A stretch of DNA of 64,000 bases from Pseudomonadota bacterium (GCA_018830485.1 JAHJRQ010000015.1:248001-312000), one strand, 5' to 3'. Positions 43,192 through 55,372 are shown, counted from the first letter of the stretch. The notes: generated from the letters alone by a model not told the origin. Numbers and translations: made by a program.

Positions 43192-44598
43192 TTATGCAAG
43201 TGAAAAGCTTTGGCGCCCCTCCTTGAGGTCCGCGCCTTCCAGGAAACGACGGATGGACTCAGCGGCCTCCTTGGCCTGGAATACCGCCTTGGCAACGGTC
43301 TGCGGCCCGAGCACCGCGTCACCCGCGGCAAAAACCCACTCCACCGAGGTCTGCATGGTGACCTCATCCACCACATAGGTACCCCAGCGGGTCATGGTGA
43401 AGTCGAGGCCGGAGCCGGCGGTGGGGTCAACATCCTGGCTGATGGCCGGTATGATGGCATCCGCCTCGATCATGAAGTTGGAGCCCTGGACCACCTCCGG
43501 CCGGCAGCGGCCGGAAGCGTCGCACTCGCCAAGCTTCATCCGCAGACACTCGATCCTGGTGAGCCGTCCGTTTTCGCCGTGGATCCTCACTGGCGCGGCC
43601 AGCATTTCTATGCGCACTCCTTCTTCCTCCAGGTGGTGGATCTCTGCCTGGGCCGCCGGCATCTCCGCTTTGGTACGGCGGTAGAGGATGAACACCTGAT
43701 CCGAACCGGTGCGCAACGCGGTGCGGGCGCAGTCTATGGCCACGTTGCCGCCGCCCACCACCACCACGTTGCGACCAAGGTTGAGCTGTTCGCCGACATT
43801 GACCCTCCGGAGATAATCGACCCCATGCAGCACACCGGCAAGCTCCTCGCCCTCGACCCCGAGCTTGCGGCTGGCATGTGCGCCGGGGCCGAGGAAAACC
43901 GCGGCAAACCCCTCTTTCTGCAAATCCCGCAGGCTCTTATCCTTGCCGATGGTAACGTTATTGACCATGGTGACCCCGCAGTTTCGCAGGGCGGCGAATT
44001 CCGCCTCGATAATCGGCCTTGGCAAGCGATAGGCCGGAATGCCCACGGTCAGCATGCCGCCGGAAACCGGCAGGCTCTCGAAGATGGTGCAGTGGTAGCC
44101 CAAGTGGGCGAGGTAATAAGCAACCGACATTCCGGCAGGGCCGGAACCGACAATGGCCACTTTTTTATCCTTGGGCAGGGCGCAGGCCAGGAGCAGATTC
44201 TTGTTGTTGGCCACCATCCAGTCCACGATATAGCGCTCGAGCATGCCGATGGCCACCGGCTCTCCCTTTTTCCCCCGGATGCAGTGCCCCTCGCATTGGA
44301 ATTCATGGGGGCAGACCCGCGAACAGATGGCGGGAAGCGAATTGGTCTCGCGATCCAGCCAGTAAGCCTCCTCGATTTTGCCTTCGCGCAAGAGCTTGAT
44401 AAAGCCGGGAATATCATTATGCACCGGGCACCCTTCCCTGCACTTGGGCTTTTTGCATTGCAGGCACCGCTCCGCCTCCAGTTGCGCTGCTTCGGCCTCA
44501 TAGCCGGAAACAACCTCGTCAAAATTCTTGATCCGCCCGGCCACGGACAGTTCCCGAGAAAATTGACGGGGAATGTTCATTCTTTCTTTTGTTTCCAT
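43192..44598 (-). CDS. GltD/NfnB-like NADPH oxidoreductase (glutamate synthase small-subunit family)
   Basis: 468 aa from ATG 44598, with GAGGAGG upstream. The N-terminal Fe-S region CLQCKKPKCREGCPVHNDIP (about 45) binds 4Fe-4S clusters. FAD site GSGPAGMSVAYYL (about 150) and NAD(P)H site VVVGGGNVAIDCARTALR. The C-terminal segment ends AAGDAVLGPQTVAKAV. It stands alone, with no large gltB-type subunit or nfnA beside it, so either a homotetrameric GltA-like flavoprotein or the NfnB subunit of ferredoxin:NADP+ transhydrogenase is possible. Confidence 0.9.
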   Translation of the reverse strand: METKERMNIPRQFSRELSVAGRIKNFDEVVSGYEAEAAQLEAERCLQCKKPKCREGCPVHNDIPGFIKLLREGKIEEAYWLDRETNSLPAICSRVCPHEFQCEGHCIRGKKGEPVAIGMLERYIVDWMVANNKNLLLACALPKDKKVAIVGSGPAGMSVAYYLAHLGYHCTIFESLPVSGGMLTVGIPAYRLPRPIIEAEFAALRNCGVTMVNNVTIGKDKSLRDLQKEGFAAVFLGPGAHASRKLGVEGEELAGVLHGVDYLRRVNVGEQLNLGRNVVVVGGGNVAIDCARTALRTGSDQVFILYRRTKAEMPAAQAEIHHLEEEGVRIEMLAAPVRIHGENGRLTRIECLRMKLGECDASGRCRPEVVQGSNFMIEADAIIPAISQDVDPTAGSGLDFTMTRWGTYVVDEVTMQTSVEWVFAAGDAVLGPQTVAKAVFQAKEAAESIRRFLEGADLKEGRQSFSLA

Positions 44599-44626
44599 CA
44601 CTGCCTCCTCCCCTGAAGACTGAAGC

Positions 44627-44644
44627 ATCGGTACTAGTACCGAT
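44627..44644. promoter_or_regulatory. Perfect 18-bp palindrome upstream of the GltD/NfnB-like gene
   Basis: ATCGGTACTAGTACCGAT, a perfect palindrome, centred 37 bp before the start codon and close to the ribosome site. It is a candidate repressor operator. Confidence 0.55.
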
Positions 44645-44896
44645 ATGTGTCATGATAACGACAGGTTAGACCATAATCTCCATATGGTAAACTGTTTCAC
44701 TGCGTATTTCATGCATAAATTATAGTTCCAGCCTCCGCGGACGCAAAAATTCGCCACGCCACTGAGACTTTTCAACGGAAAAAAGCGCTTCTTTCAGGGA
44801 AATCAGGCAAATGACGCTTGACAATTTCTCGGATAACCCGCAAGTTATACAATATATATCATCAAATCAGCAGAATACATGCGAGCGACATACTTT

Positions 44897-45370
44897 ATGA
44901 AAGCAGAGTTTATCAACCCATTTTTGACCGCAGCCAAGAATGTTCTTGAAACAATGGCGCAAACCCAGGTAACTCCACAAAAACCCCGCCTGAAAGAGGG
45001 AAACACCTCCTATGGCGAGGTCACCGGCATCATCGGCATGACCTCCGAAGAAATCACCGGGTCCATGATCGTCAGTTTCACGGAAAAATGCATCCTGAAA
45101 ATTGTCGCCAACATGCTGATGGAAGACCCGAAGGAAAAAATTGACGACGAGGTCGTCGATGCGGTTGGCGAACTGACCAATATGATCTGTGGCGGGGCCA
45201 AGGCCCAGTTGGCCAAGCTTGATCATAAATTCGCCTTGGCCACCCCCAACATGGTTGTCGGAAAGGGGGTGGAAATTTCCTATTACTCCAAGGCGCCGAC
45301 CATTGTCATTCCCTTTGAAACCGCAGCGGGTTCTTTTGTTGTTGAGGCGAATCTCAACGAAAAATCATAG
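44897..45370 (+). CDS. CheX-like chemotaxis phosphatase
   Basis: 157 aa from ATG 44897 (MKAEFINPFLTAAKN...), matching CheX starts; ATG 44879 adds six residues. The CheX fold shows TGIIGMTSEEITGSMIVSF and the catalytic ExxN motif in VDAVGELTNMICGGAKAQL (about 92-110). CheX dephosphorylates CheY-P. No other che gene is near, so the cognate regulator is elsewhere, and a role in pilus-based motility is only speculation. Terminator follows directly. Confidence 0.88.
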   Translation: MKAEFINPFLTAAKNVLETMAQTQVTPQKPRLKEGNTSYGEVTGIIGMTSEEITGSMIVSFTEKCILKIVANMLMEDPKEKIDDEVVDAVGELTNMICGGAKAQLAKLDHKFALATPNMVVGKGVEISYYSKAPTIVIPFETAAGSFVVEANLNEKS

Positions 45371-45393
45371 GATTATCCCCAGCCTTTCCCTAT

Positions 45394-45427
45394 AAAAAAA
45401 GCCGCTCGTTTCCGAGCGGCTTTTTTT
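45394..45427. terminator. Bidirectional terminator between cheX and atpC
   Basis: An 8-bp GC-rich stem GCCGCTCG/CGAGCGGC with a 4-nt loop is flanked by A7 and T7, serving the cheX-like gene and the convergent atp operon. Confidence 0.95.
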
Positions 45428-45447
45428 ATTCCGTTTTTCTCTTCTTC

Positions 45448-45870
45448 TCAGGAAGGCTTGTGCCTTTCGGCAACCTTCAATCGGCTCAAGGCCCGCTGCA
45501 AGGCGGCTTCAGCCCTGGCGCGGTCAAACTTTTCCTTCTGGGCCTGCGCTTCGGCCAAACGTTTTTCCGCCCGCTCCTTGGACCGCATTGCGCGCTCGAC
45601 ATCAATATCCGCGCCACGCTCCGCCGATTCAACGAGAAAGGTCAGCTTATTATTGGATACTTCACAAAACCCGCCACTCACCATCAGGGTTTCTTCCTGG
45701 GCACCGGTCTTATAGGTCAGAACACCTGTTTTGATCGTGCTCAGGAAAGGGGCGTGGTTGGCAAGGACTCCAAATTCACCGCCGTAGCCGGGAGCGGTGA
45801 CAATGTCAACCTCCTTGCTTACTACTGCCCCTTTGGGAGTTACCACTTCCAATTTTAATTTTTCAGCCAT
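45448..45870 (-). CDS. atpC: ATP synthase epsilon subunit
   Basis: 140 aa. Beta-sandwich N-terminal part ([39 protein letters not shown]) and a helical C-terminal part ([29 protein letters not shown]) that can regulate ATP hydrolysis. Last gene of the operon. Confidence 0.96.
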   Translation of the reverse strand: MAEKLKLEVVTPKGAVVSKEVDIVTAPGYGGEFGVLANHAPFLSTIKTGVLTYKTGAQEETLMVSGGFCEVSNNKLTFLVESAERGADIDVERAMRSKERAEKRLAEAQAQKEKFDRARAEAALQRALSRLKVAERHKPS

Positions 45871-45936
45871 GGGTAATCCTCAAGTCCTTGCCGAACCCTC
45901 CCCAGGAGGATTGGGTCCGGCAAGTCAGTCAGTTCC

Positions 45937-47370
<1,434 letters not shown>

Positions 47371-47431
47371 TCAGCTAGTACGTACATTGACAATCTATGA
47401 TTGCTGAATGATTCAGCCTGATTTCACCTGG

Positions 47432-48304
47432 TTACTTCAACGCTTCCGCGCCGCCGACAATGTCCATCAGTTCAGCGGTGATGCCAGCCTGCCGGGCCTT
47501 GTTGTAAATCAGGGTCAGGCTGTGGATGATATCCTTACAGGCGTTGGTGGCGTTGTCCATGGCGCTCATCCGGGCGGCATGCTCGCTGGCGCTGACTTCC
47601 AGCATGGCGTGGTAAACCATGACATTCATGTACAGCGGCAGCAGCACTTCCATGATTTCCTCGGTGCTCGGCTCATAGATGTATGCCCCGGCCGCCGAAG
47701 AGGTAGCCTCGGTTGCCGCTACGGCATCCGGCTGGATGGGCAAAAACATCTGCTCTGCCGGACGCTGCACGGCGACACTTTTGAATTTCCCGTAAACAAT
47801 CCGGACTTCATCACTCTCGCCGGTGAGGAAATTTCCGGCGATATCCTGGGCAATGGCCCGGGCATTGAACATCTGGAAGGTGCCCATCAGATCCAAGTAA
47901 CGCTGACGGACCTTTCCGGTCTTCCGGAAGTAGCTGGCACTCTTCTTGCCGACACAGACCAGGGTTACCTTCTTGCCCTCTCCTTCCAGACGAGCAATCA
48001 GCTTCTCGGTCATCTTCAAAATATTGGAGTTGAAGCTTCCGCACAGGCCGCGATCCGAGGTGACCACCAGGATCTCCACGGTCTTGACCTCACGTTTCTC
48101 CATGAGGGGAAACGCGCCGGAATCCATGGCCGAAGACAGATTGCCCATGGCCGCGTTGAACTTCTCGGCATAGGAACGGAAATCTTCCATCTTCTGCTGC
48201 GCTCCGCGAAGCTTGGCCGCAGCGACCATGTTCATGGCCTTGGTGATCTGTGAAGTTTTCTTCACGCCACCAATTTTCGTTTTTACATCTTTTAGGCTCG
48301 GCAT
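47432..48304 (-). CDS. atpG: ATP synthase gamma subunit
   Basis: 290 aa. Starts MPSLKDVKTKIGGVKKTSQITKAMNMVAAAKLR and ends with ARQAGITAELMDIVGGAEAL, the two coiled-coil ends of the rotor shaft. Gene order between atpA and atpD is standard. Confidence 0.97.
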   Translation of the reverse strand: MPSLKDVKTKIGGVKKTSQITKAMNMVAAAKLRGAQQKMEDFRSYAEKFNAAMGNLSSAMDSGAFPLMEKREVKTVEILVVTSDRGLCGSFNSNILKMTEKLIARLEGEGKKVTLVCVGKKSASYFRKTGKVRQRYLDLMGTFQMFNARAIAQDIAGNFLTGESDEVRIVYGKFKSVAVQRPAEQMFLPIQPDAVAATEATSSAAGAYIYEPSTEEIMEVLLPLYMNVMVYHAMLEVSASEHAARMSAMDNATNACKDIIHSLTLIYNKARQAGITAELMDIVGGAEALK

Positions 48305-48320
48305 GAGACCTTACCCCCCC

Positions 48321-49844
48321 TTATTTAAGGCCTTTGGCAGCCTTGAAAGATTCCCCGAAAGCCTGCAGCGTGGCCCTGATTTTCTCTTCCAGGGCAGCAT
48401 CGATGGCTTGCTTTTCTTTCAGGTCGTCATAGATGCTGGGCTGGTTTTTCTCGATATGGGCATAGAGCTGCTGCTCATACTCAGCCAGGCTGTCAACAGG
48501 CAGGGTGTCGAGATAGCCGCGGGTGCCGGCAAAGAGGATGCAGATCTGTTTTTCCATGGGCAGCGGCTGATACTGGGGCTGCTTCAGGATCTCAACCAGA
48601 CGGGCGCCACGGGTCAACTGGGCCTGGGTGGCGGCGTCAAGGTCGGAACCGAAACCGGCAAAGGCGGCGAGTTCGCGATACTGGGCCAGATCCAGACGGA
48701 GAGAACCGGCAACCTGCTTCATGGCCTTAACCTGGGCAGCGCCGCCTACGCGGGATACGGAAAGGCCGACGTTGATCGCCGGACGAACGCCGGCGAAAAA
48801 GAGGTTGGGCTCAAGGTATACCTGACCGTCGGTGATGGAGATAACGTTGGTCGGGATAAAGGCGGAAACGTCACCGGCCTGGGTCTCGATGATGGGCAGG
48901 GCGGTCAAAGAACCTGCGCCCAGGGCATCGTTCACCTTGCAGGAACGCTCCAGCAGACGGGAGTGGTTGAAAAAGATGTCGCCGGGGTAGGCTTCACGTC
49001 CCGGCGGACGACGCAGAAGCAGGGAGAGCTCGCGGTAGGAAACCGCCTGCTTGGAAAGATCGTCATAGATGATCAGGGCATGCTGGCCGTTGTCTCGGAA
49101 GTACTCGCCCATGGCGCAACCGGCAAAAGCGGCGACATACTGCATGGGCGCCGGATCGGAGGCGCAGGCCGCTACCACGGTGGTGTATTCCATGGCGCCG
49201 TGTTTCCGGAGCGCTTCAACAACCAGGGCCACCGTTGATTTCTTCTGGCCGATGGCCACATAGACGCAGTGCACGTCGGTGTATTTCTGGGCGATGATCG
49301 CGTCAACGCAGAGAGCGGTCTTGCCGATCTGCCGATCGCCGATGACCAGTTCGCGCTGGCCGCGGCCAACAGGGGTCATGGCGTCAACGGCCTTGGCGCC
49401 GGTGTAGCAGGGCTCGTGCACGGACTTACGGGCGATAACACCGGGAGCCAAAACCTCGATCTTGGAGCTGTGCTTGGCGTTCAGGGGGCCCTGGCCGTCA
49501 ATGGGGTTGCCCACGCCGTCAACGACGCGGCCTTCCATCTCGGGGCCGACGGGAACCTCGGCAATACGACCGGTCCGTTTGACGGTGTCGCCTTCTTTGA
49601 TCTTGCGCACGTCGCCAAGAATCGCGCACCCGACGTTGTCCGCTTCCAAGTTCAGGGCGATGCCCAAAATGCCGCCGGGGAATTCAAGCAGCTCCATGGC
49701 CATGCATTTTTCAACCCCGTACACACGAGCGATACCGTCACCAACGGAGATTACGGTGCCGGTTTCACTCAGATCAACTTTACTTTCGTAATCCTTGATC
49801 TGCCCCTTGATGATTTGACTGATCTCTTCGGCTTTGATCTGCAT
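48321..49844 (-). CDS. atpA: ATP synthase alpha subunit
   Basis: 507 aa. P-loop [16 protein letters not shown], with Ile where GDRQTGKT is commonest. IGQKKSTVA and the arginine-finger region [19 protein letters not shown] follow. Forms the non-catalytic nucleotide sites with AtpD. Gap to atpG 16 bp, to atpH 8 bp, so one operon. Confidence 0.98.
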   Translation of the reverse strand: MQIKAEEISQIIKGQIKDYESKVDLSETGTVISVGDGIARVYGVEKCMAMELLEFPGGILGIALNLEADNVGCAILGDVRKIKEGDTVKRTGRIAEVPVGPEMEGRVVDGVGNPIDGQGPLNAKHSSKIEVLAPGVIARKSVHEPCYTGAKAVDAMTPVGRGQRELVIGDRQIGKTALCVDAIIAQKYTDVHCVYVAIGQKKSTVALVVEALRKHGAMEYTTVVAACASDPAPMQYVAAFAGCAMGEYFRDNGQHALIIYDDLSKQAVSYRELSLLLRRPPGREAYPGDIFFNHSRLLERSCKVNDALGAGSLTALPIIETQAGDVSAFIPTNVISITDGQVYLEPNLFFAGVRPAINVGLSVSRVGGAAQVKAMKQVAGSLRLDLAQYRELAAFAGFGSDLDAATQAQLTRGARLVEILKQPQYQPLPMEKQICILFAGTRGYLDTLPVDSLAEYEQQLYAHIEKNQPSIYDDLKEKQAIDAALEEKIRATLQAFGESFKAAKGLK

Positions 49845-49852
49845 TTGTCGTA

Positions 49853-50395
49853 TTAACTCCCCTTAATGGATTCTTTTAAACCAGCAAGCTGTGACTTGAT
49901 GCTTCCATCGAGCACCAGATCACCGACCTTGGCCACGATCCCGCCGATAATGGACGGATCGACCCGGGCCGTAAGGACGACCTGCTTGCCGGTTATTTTT
50001 TCCAATGTTGCTTTCACCTTTGCACTGAGTTCGGGGGTCAGCTCCATGGCCGAAACCACCGTTCCCTGACACATATTATTATCCGCATCGACCATCGCCT
50101 GAAACACCGCTGCGATGTCGGGGAGGATGTTCGCACGTTTTTTCTGCACCAGCAGCTTGAAAAAGTTGCCCAAAACCTGGGAAACCTGCATGGAGGCGAG
50201 GAGATGCTCCATGACCTTCTCCCGCGCCTCAACGGGATACAACGGGTTGGTCAGGGCATCGGCCACCTCAGGCATCCCGGCGAAAAGCTCGGACATGGCG
50301 TTGAGGGTCTTGGTGAAATCCGCGAAGGCATTGCCTTCCTTGCCGACGGCAAACAACGCCTTGGCGTACCGCTTGGCTATTACCGTGTTCTTCAC
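49853..50395 (-). CDS. atpH: ATP synthase delta subunit
   Basis: 180 aa. N-terminal six-helix OSCP domain ([22 protein letters not shown]) and the C-terminal [29 protein letters not shown]. Part of the peripheral stalk connecting F1 to the b subunits. It overlaps atpF by 4 bp. Confidence 0.95.
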   Translation of the reverse strand: MKNTVIAKRYAKALFAVGKEGNAFADFTKTLNAMSELFAGMPEVADALTNPLYPVEAREKVMEHLLASMQVSQVLGNFFKLLVQKKRANILPDIAAVFQAMVDADNNMCQGTVVSAMELTPELSAKVKATLEKITGKQVVLTARVDPSIIGGIVAKVGDLVLDGSIKSQLAGLKESIKGS

Positions 50396-50979
50396 TGAAT
50401 ACCTCCCACCTTTTCAAGAGACAGCTCAACCATCCTGCTTTGATCCGCAGGCTGGATATTCTTTTTCACCAGCTCTTCCGCCAGCAGCACGGCTTGCTCG
50501 GCAATCTCGCCCTTCAGGCGGGCCTTGGCCTCGGCAAGCTCATGGGCCACGGCCATCTCGGCCTGACGCTTGATATCGCCCGCATTGCGCTCGGCATCGG
50601 CGATGATCTTCTCCTTCTCGGCCTCGCCCTGCTTGACCGCCTCGGTGATGATACTGTTCACCTCGTCATCGAGTTTGGCAAGTTTAGCTTCGGCCTCCTT
50701 GTACAGATGCTCTGCTTCGGCCTTGCGGGACTCCAGGGCCTCAAGCTGATCCTTGATCCCGTCCCGCCGGCTGCTTAAGCCGTTGGTAAAGGGTTTTTTC
50801 AAAAAGAAGACCAGGATGAAGACCAGCCCGGCAAAGTTCGTGGTCCGCCACAGGAGATCCAACCACTTCTCCTTGGGGATGGGGCCATCTCCGGCCGCAT
50901 AGGCGGTTGCGGCAACCGCCAGCGCCATGAGCAAGGACAGGGCTGCGGAGCTGATTTTTTTCCAGGATGCGTTTTTCAT
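50392..50979 (-). CDS. atpF: ATP synthase subunit b
   Basis: 195 aa. The N-terminus has an unusual extra hydrophobic segment (LSLLMALAVAATAYAAG), like a signal peptide, before the membrane anchor at about 48-66 (TTNFAGLVFILVFFLKKPF). A long charged coiled coil follows. The stator pair b/b' is typical of bacteria with duplicated, divergent b genes. Directly adjacent to the b' gene upstream and overlapping atpH. Confidence 0.94.
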   Translation of the reverse strand: MKNASWKKISSAALSLLMALAVAATAYAAGDGPIPKEKWLDLLWRTTNFAGLVFILVFFLKKPFTNGLSSRRDGIKDQLEALESRKAEAEHLYKEAEAKLAKLDDEVNSIITEAVKQGEAEKEKIIADAERNAGDIKRQAEMAVAHELAEAKARLKGEIAEQAVLLAEELVKKNIQPADQSRMVELSLEKVGGIQ

Positions 50980-51405
50980 TTACAGAGCCCTCCCCAAAAC
51001 CTTGCCGGCCATGTCATTGGCAAACCCGGAGATCTGCCCCTGCAACTCTGCCTGGGCCGCGGCAAACTCTTTCTCTATTTCGGCAAGCTGACCGGTTTTC
51101 TGCGCGTCAACCTCCTTGCGGATCCCGGCCAGTTTTTCCGTGCTTTCGGCAAGGGCGGCATTGCGGGCAGTTTCGTACTCTTTCTTGGCCCTGATCCTGG
51201 CCTCCTTCATCTTCTGACCAAACTCATCGAGACGCAGCACGGCATTCTTCTTGAATTGGTCGATGCCCTCATCAAGGCCGGTGGTCTTCTTCTGCCGCTC
51301 TTCGAGAATCGAACGGATCGGTTTGTACAAGACTGCATTCAAGACGACAATAAGCAAGAGCATATTGGCGATCTGAATGAGCATGGTCAGGTCGATAGTA
51401 ATCAT
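50980..51405 (-). CDS. ATP synthase subunit b'
   Basis: 141 aa from ATG 51405, with GGGGGGC upstream; a GTG one codon earlier is not preferred. Membrane helix at about 7-28 (MLIQIANMLLLIVVLNAVLY) and a coiled coil to the end. This short form is the b' partner of atpF, which begins right after its stop codon. First gene of the operon. The genes for subunits a and c (atpB, atpE) are not in this operon, so they must lie elsewhere. Confidence 0.92.
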   Translation of the reverse strand: MITIDLTMLIQIANMLLLIVVLNAVLYKPIRSILEERQKKTTGLDEGIDQFKKNAVLRLDEFGQKMKEARIRAKKEYETARNAALAESTEKLAGIRKEVDAQKTGQLAEIEKEFAAAQAELQGQISGFANDMAGKVLGRAL

Positions 51406-51592
51406 CACTGCCCCCCGTTTTCTTTACAATTTATATGTGAAAAAATCTCGGTATGTGCACTTGAAATGAATGCCTGTTCATTAACAATTGAACGGTTCTA
51501 ATCGAATTTTTTTTGCCTGTCAACACATTTTCCCGTTGCTTTTTCCCCGTTTTTCCATGGGTATTTCTACTGTTTTTTCATCGGTCCGGTTT

Positions 51593-54250
51593 TCAGGAGG
51601 ACGCTTTCGCTCCTTGGGCGGTGATGATGCCCGGCACTGCCGCGAGCGCTTCGGGCAGTTTATCCGCCATGGTTCCTCCGGCCTGGGCCATGTCCGGGCG
51701 CCCGCCCCCGCTGCCGCCCACCATGGCGGCCACCTCTTTGACAATCCGGCCGGCATGGAAACGGATGGACAGATCCTTGGTCACCATGGCCAGCAGGCTG
51801 ACCTTTCCTTCAAAGACGCCGCCCAAAACCGCGATGCCGCTGCCCAGCCCGTCGCGCACCCGGTCGCCCACCTCGCGCATGGTTTTCGGCGAATCCATGG
51901 CGATCTGGGCGACAACCACCTTCACCCCGTCGATCACCTGCGCGTTGCCGAGCATGGAGTCGAGATCATTGACGGAAAGATCCGCAGTGAGGCGACTGAC
52001 TTCCCGTTCCAGCTCCTTCTGCCGGGCCAGAATTTTTTCTATCTTTCCGGGTAATTCCTCCGGGGAGGTCTTGAGTTTGGCCGCCAGCATTCCCAACTGC
52101 GCTTCGACCTGCTGGAACCGTTCCATGGCGCCTGGGCCGGTTACCGCCTCGATACGGCGCACCCCGGCGGCAATGCCGGTTTCACTGACAATCTTGAACA
52201 AACCAATCTCTCCGGTGGCCCCCACATGGGTGCCGCCGCACAGCTCCCTGCTGACCTCGCCGACGGAAACAACCCGAACCTTTGCCTCGTATTTCTCGCC
52301 GAACAGGGCCGTGGCCCCGTTCTTAATCGCTTCCTCCCGGTCCAGCACCGCGGTGGACACCTGGGTATTGGCCCGGATTCCCTCATTGACCATCTTTTCC
52401 ACCCGGACAAGCTCCTCGCGGCTGAGCGGGGAAAAATGGGTGAAATCGAAGCGCAGCCGATCCGGATTGACCAGGGAGCCGGACTGCTTGACATGCTCGC
52501 CCAGCACCTCGCGCAGGGCGGCCTGCAGGAGATGGGTGGCGGTATGGTTGTTGGCCGTGCGCCGGCGCTTGCCTTCCGCCACCTTGAGTTCGACACCCTC
52601 GCCGAGGGAGAGGCTGCCCTCGATGACCTCGGCCTGATGGAGGATGAGCCCATCCCCCACGGCCACGGTATTTTCCACCCTGGCCTTGCCCTGCACCCCG
52701 ATGATCATGCCCCGGTCGCCGCTCTGCCCGCCGGATTCGGCATAAAACGGGGTTTCCGGGCAGACCAGGGAAATCTGCTCCCCGGTGCCGGCCTGCTCCA
52801 TGCTTTCACCGCCGGCGCTCACCAGCCCGCTGATGACCCCGTGGTGATGCCGGGTCTCATAGCCGACAAAACGGCTGCGCGTTCCCGCTTCGAGCAGGGC
52901 GCGGACCCCTGAGCCCATTTCGGCGAGCGAGGTGGCTTTCCAGGATTTCTTGGACTGATTGCGCTGCACCTCCATGGCCGCGTTGAATCCTGCCTCATCG
53001 GCCAGCATGCCTTTCTCGATGGCGATGTCCTTGACGATATCCACGGGGAAGCCATAGGTATCGTAGAGCTTGAAGATAAAATCCCCGGCCACCATCTTTT
53101 CACCAGCCTCCTGTAGCCGCTTCATCTCCTGATGGAGCATGGCCAGGCCATTGTCCAGGGTTTCCAGGAAGCGCACCTCCTCGTTGTGCACCACCTTGGC
53201 CAGCAGTTCCCGCGCCCCGTGGAGATGGGGATACGCCTCGCCCATCTCGGCGATGACCGCGGAGGTCACCCCGGTCAGAAACGGTTTTTTCAGCCCCAGC
53301 GAGCGGCCGAACCGGATGGCCCGCCGCATGATGCGGCGGAGCACGTAGCCCCGCCCCTCGTTGGAGGGCAGCACCCCGTCGGCCACCAGAAAGGTGGTGG
53401 CCCGGCTGTGGTCGGCGATGACCCGCAGGGCCGTGTTGGTTGCAGCATCCTCGCCGTACTTCACCCCGGCGGCAGCGGCGATGGCCGCGATGATGCCGGC
53501 AAAGAGATCGGAGTCGTAGTTGGTGAATTTCCCCTGGGTTACGGCGGCAATGCGCTCCAAGCCCATGCCGGTGTCGATGCTCGGCTTGGGCAGCGGGGTC
53601 AGGGCGCCGTCCTCGCTGCGGTTGAACTGCATGAACACCAGATTCCAGATCTCCAGGAAACGGTCGCAGTCGCAGCCGAGCTTACAATCGGGCCTGCCGC
53701 AGCCCGCCTCCACCCCCTGGTCGATGTGGATCTCCGAGCAGGGGCCGCAGGGGCCGGTGTCGCCCATGGCCCAGAAGTTGTCTTTTTCCCCCATGCGGAC
53801 AATGCGGCCCTGGGGCAGATCCTTGACCTTTTCCCAGAGGCCGAAGGCCTCGTCGTCATCGTCAAACACCGAAACCCAGAGCTTCTGCGGGTCCAGGCCT
53901 ATCTCCTTGGTGAGAAAATCCCAGGCATAATGGATGGCGTCTTTCTTGAAATAATCGCCAAAGGAAAAATTGCCGAGCATCTCGAAAAAGGTGTGGTGCC
54001 GTGCGGTGTAGCCCACGTTTTCCAGGTCGTTGTGCTTGCCGCCGGCCCGCACGCAGCGCTGGCTGGTGACCGCCCGGACGTAATCCCGCTTGTCCTCGCC
54101 CATGAACACCCGCTTGAACTGCACCATCCCCGCATTGGTGAACAACAGGGTCGGGTCGTCGTGGGGCACCAGGGCAGAGCTTTCCACCACCGTATGGCCC
54201 TTGTCGGCAAAGTAGGTCAAAAATCGCTTGCGTATGTCGCTTCCGGTCAT
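51593..54250 (-). CDS. alaS: Alanyl-tRNA synthetase
   Basis: 885 aa. The class II catalytic core starts LTYFADKGHTVVESSALVPHDDPTLLFTNAGMVQFK. The editing domain has HTATHLLQAALREVLG and the zinc ligands in CGGTHVGATGEIG. The C-terminal C-Ala domain includes GGSGGGRPDMAQAGG. Full length. Lies downstream of recA by about 80 bp on the same strand, as in many bacteria where recA, recX and alaS cluster. Confidence 0.98.
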   Translation of the reverse strand: MTGSDIRKRFLTYFADKGHTVVESSALVPHDDPTLLFTNAGMVQFKRVFMGEDKRDYVRAVTSQRCVRAGGKHNDLENVGYTARHHTFFEMLGNFSFGDYFKKDAIHYAWDFLTKEIGLDPQKLWVSVFDDDDEAFGLWEKVKDLPQGRIVRMGEKDNFWAMGDTGPCGPCSEIHIDQGVEAGCGRPDCKLGCDCDRFLEIWNLVFMQFNRSEDGALTPLPKPSIDTGMGLERIAAVTQGKFTNYDSDLFAGIIAAIAAAAGVKYGEDAATNTALRVIADHSRATTFLVADGVLPSNEGRGYVLRRIMRRAIRFGRSLGLKKPFLTGVTSAVIAEMGEAYPHLHGARELLAKVVHNEEVRFLETLDNGLAMLHQEMKRLQEAGEKMVAGDFIFKLYDTYGFPVDIVKDIAIEKGMLADEAGFNAAMEVQRNQSKKSWKATSLAEMGSGVRALLEAGTRSRFVGYETRHHHGVISGLVSAGGESMEQAGTGEQISLVCPETPFYAESGGQSGDRGMIIGVQGKARVENTVAVGDGLILHQAEVIEGSLSLGEGVELKVAEGKRRRTANNHTATHLLQAALREVLGEHVKQSGSLVNPDRLRFDFTHFSPLSREELVRVEKMVNEGIRANTQVSTAVLDREEAIKNGATALFGEKYEAKVRVVSVGEVSRELCGGTHVGATGEIGLFKIVSETGIAAGVRRIEAVTGPGAMERFQQVEAQLGMLAAKLKTSPEELPGKIEKILARQKELEREVSRLTADLSVNDLDSMLGNAQVIDGVKVVVAQIAMDSPKTMREVGDRVRDGLGSGIAVLGGVFEGKVSLLAMVTKDLSIRFHAGRIVKEVAAMVGGSGGGRPDMAQAGGTMADKLPEALAAVPGIITAQGAKASS

Positions 54251-54331
54251 TGGTCCATTCCTTCAAAGTACAGAAGCGGAACGCTTCCGCATCCCGCTTC
54301 TCAATAATGATATGTGTTGCCTGAATTCAGA

Positions 54332-55372
54332 TCAGTCTGCGATCGCAGCCTTTGCAACCGGGCCTTTTTCTCCGACCGCGGGCAAACCATACCCGAGGCG
54401 CACCTTTCTTTCAAGGTCCTCGCACATCTCCGGATGCTCTTTGAGGAAGATCTTGGAGTTCTCCCTGCCCTGGCCGATGCGCTCGCCGTTGTAGGAGTAC
54501 CAGGCCCCGCTTTTCTCGACAATGTCCTGGGCCGTGGCCAGATCGAGCAGATCCCCTACCTTGGAGGCGCCTTCCCCATAAATGATGTCGAACTCCGCCT
54601 CTTTAAAGGGCGGGGCCATCTTGTTTTTCACTATCTTGACCTTGGTCCGGTTGCCGATCACCTCCACCCCGTCCTTGATCGCGGCCTGGCGCCGGATATC
54701 GATGCGAAGCGAGCTGTAAAACTTGAGGGCATTGCCGCCGGTGGTGGTTTCCGGATTCCCGAACATGACCCCGATCTTCATCCGGATCTGGTTGATGAAG
54801 ATGATCGCGGTATTGGTGCGCTTGAGCACGCCGGTGAGCTTGCGCATGGCCTGGGACATGAGCCGGGCCTGGAGGCCGACATGGGAGTCGCCGGCGTTGC
54901 CGTCGATCTCCGCCTTGGGCACCAGGGCCGCCACCGAGTCGATAACAATAACGTCCACCGCCCCGCTGCGGATGAGGATCTCGGCGATCTCCAGGGCCTG
55001 CTCGCCGAAGTCGGGCTGGGAGACCAAAAGATCGTCCACCTTGACCCCGAGGCGCTCGGCATAGCCGATGTCCAGGGCATGCTCGGCATCGATGAAGGCC
55101 GCGCTGCCCCCTGCTTTCTGAGCCTCGGCGATAACATGCAGGGCCAGGGTGGTTTTGCCGGAAGACTCCGGTCCGTAAATCTCCGTGATCCTCCCCCTGG
55201 GAACGCCGCCGATGCCGGTGGCGATATCAATGCTCAGGGTGCCGGTGGGGATGACCGCCACCGCCTCGCGCTCGTCGCTGCCGAGCCGCATGATCGACCC
55301 TTTGCCGAACTGCTTCTGGATTTGAAAAATCGCGGTATCAAGGGTTTTGTTCTTATCGTCGGCAACGGCCAT
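54332..55372 (-). CDS. recA: Recombinase RecA
   Basis: 346 aa. Walker [14 protein letters not shown] (about 64-76), [13 protein letters not shown], loop L2 region [28 protein letters not shown]. The C-terminal acidic tail is short. Strand exchange, SOS induction through LexA cleavage. No recX was found between recA and alaS. Confidence 0.99.
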   Translation of the reverse strand: MAVADDKNKTLDTAIFQIQKQFGKGSIMRLGSDEREAVAVIPTGTLSIDIATGIGGVPRGRITEIYGPESSGKTTLALHVIAEAQKAGGSAAFIDAEHALDIGYAERLGVKVDDLLVSQPDFGEQALEIAEILIRSGAVDVIVIDSVAALVPKAEIDGNAGDSHVGLQARLMSQAMRKLTGVLKRTNTAIIFINQIRMKIGVMFGNPETTTGGNALKFYSSLRIDIRRQAAIKDGVEVIGNRTKVKIVKNKMAPPFKEAEFDIIYGEGASKVGDLLDLATAQDIVEKSGAWYSYNGERIGQGRENSKIFLKEHPEMCEDLERKVRLGYGLPAVGEKGPVAKAAIAD

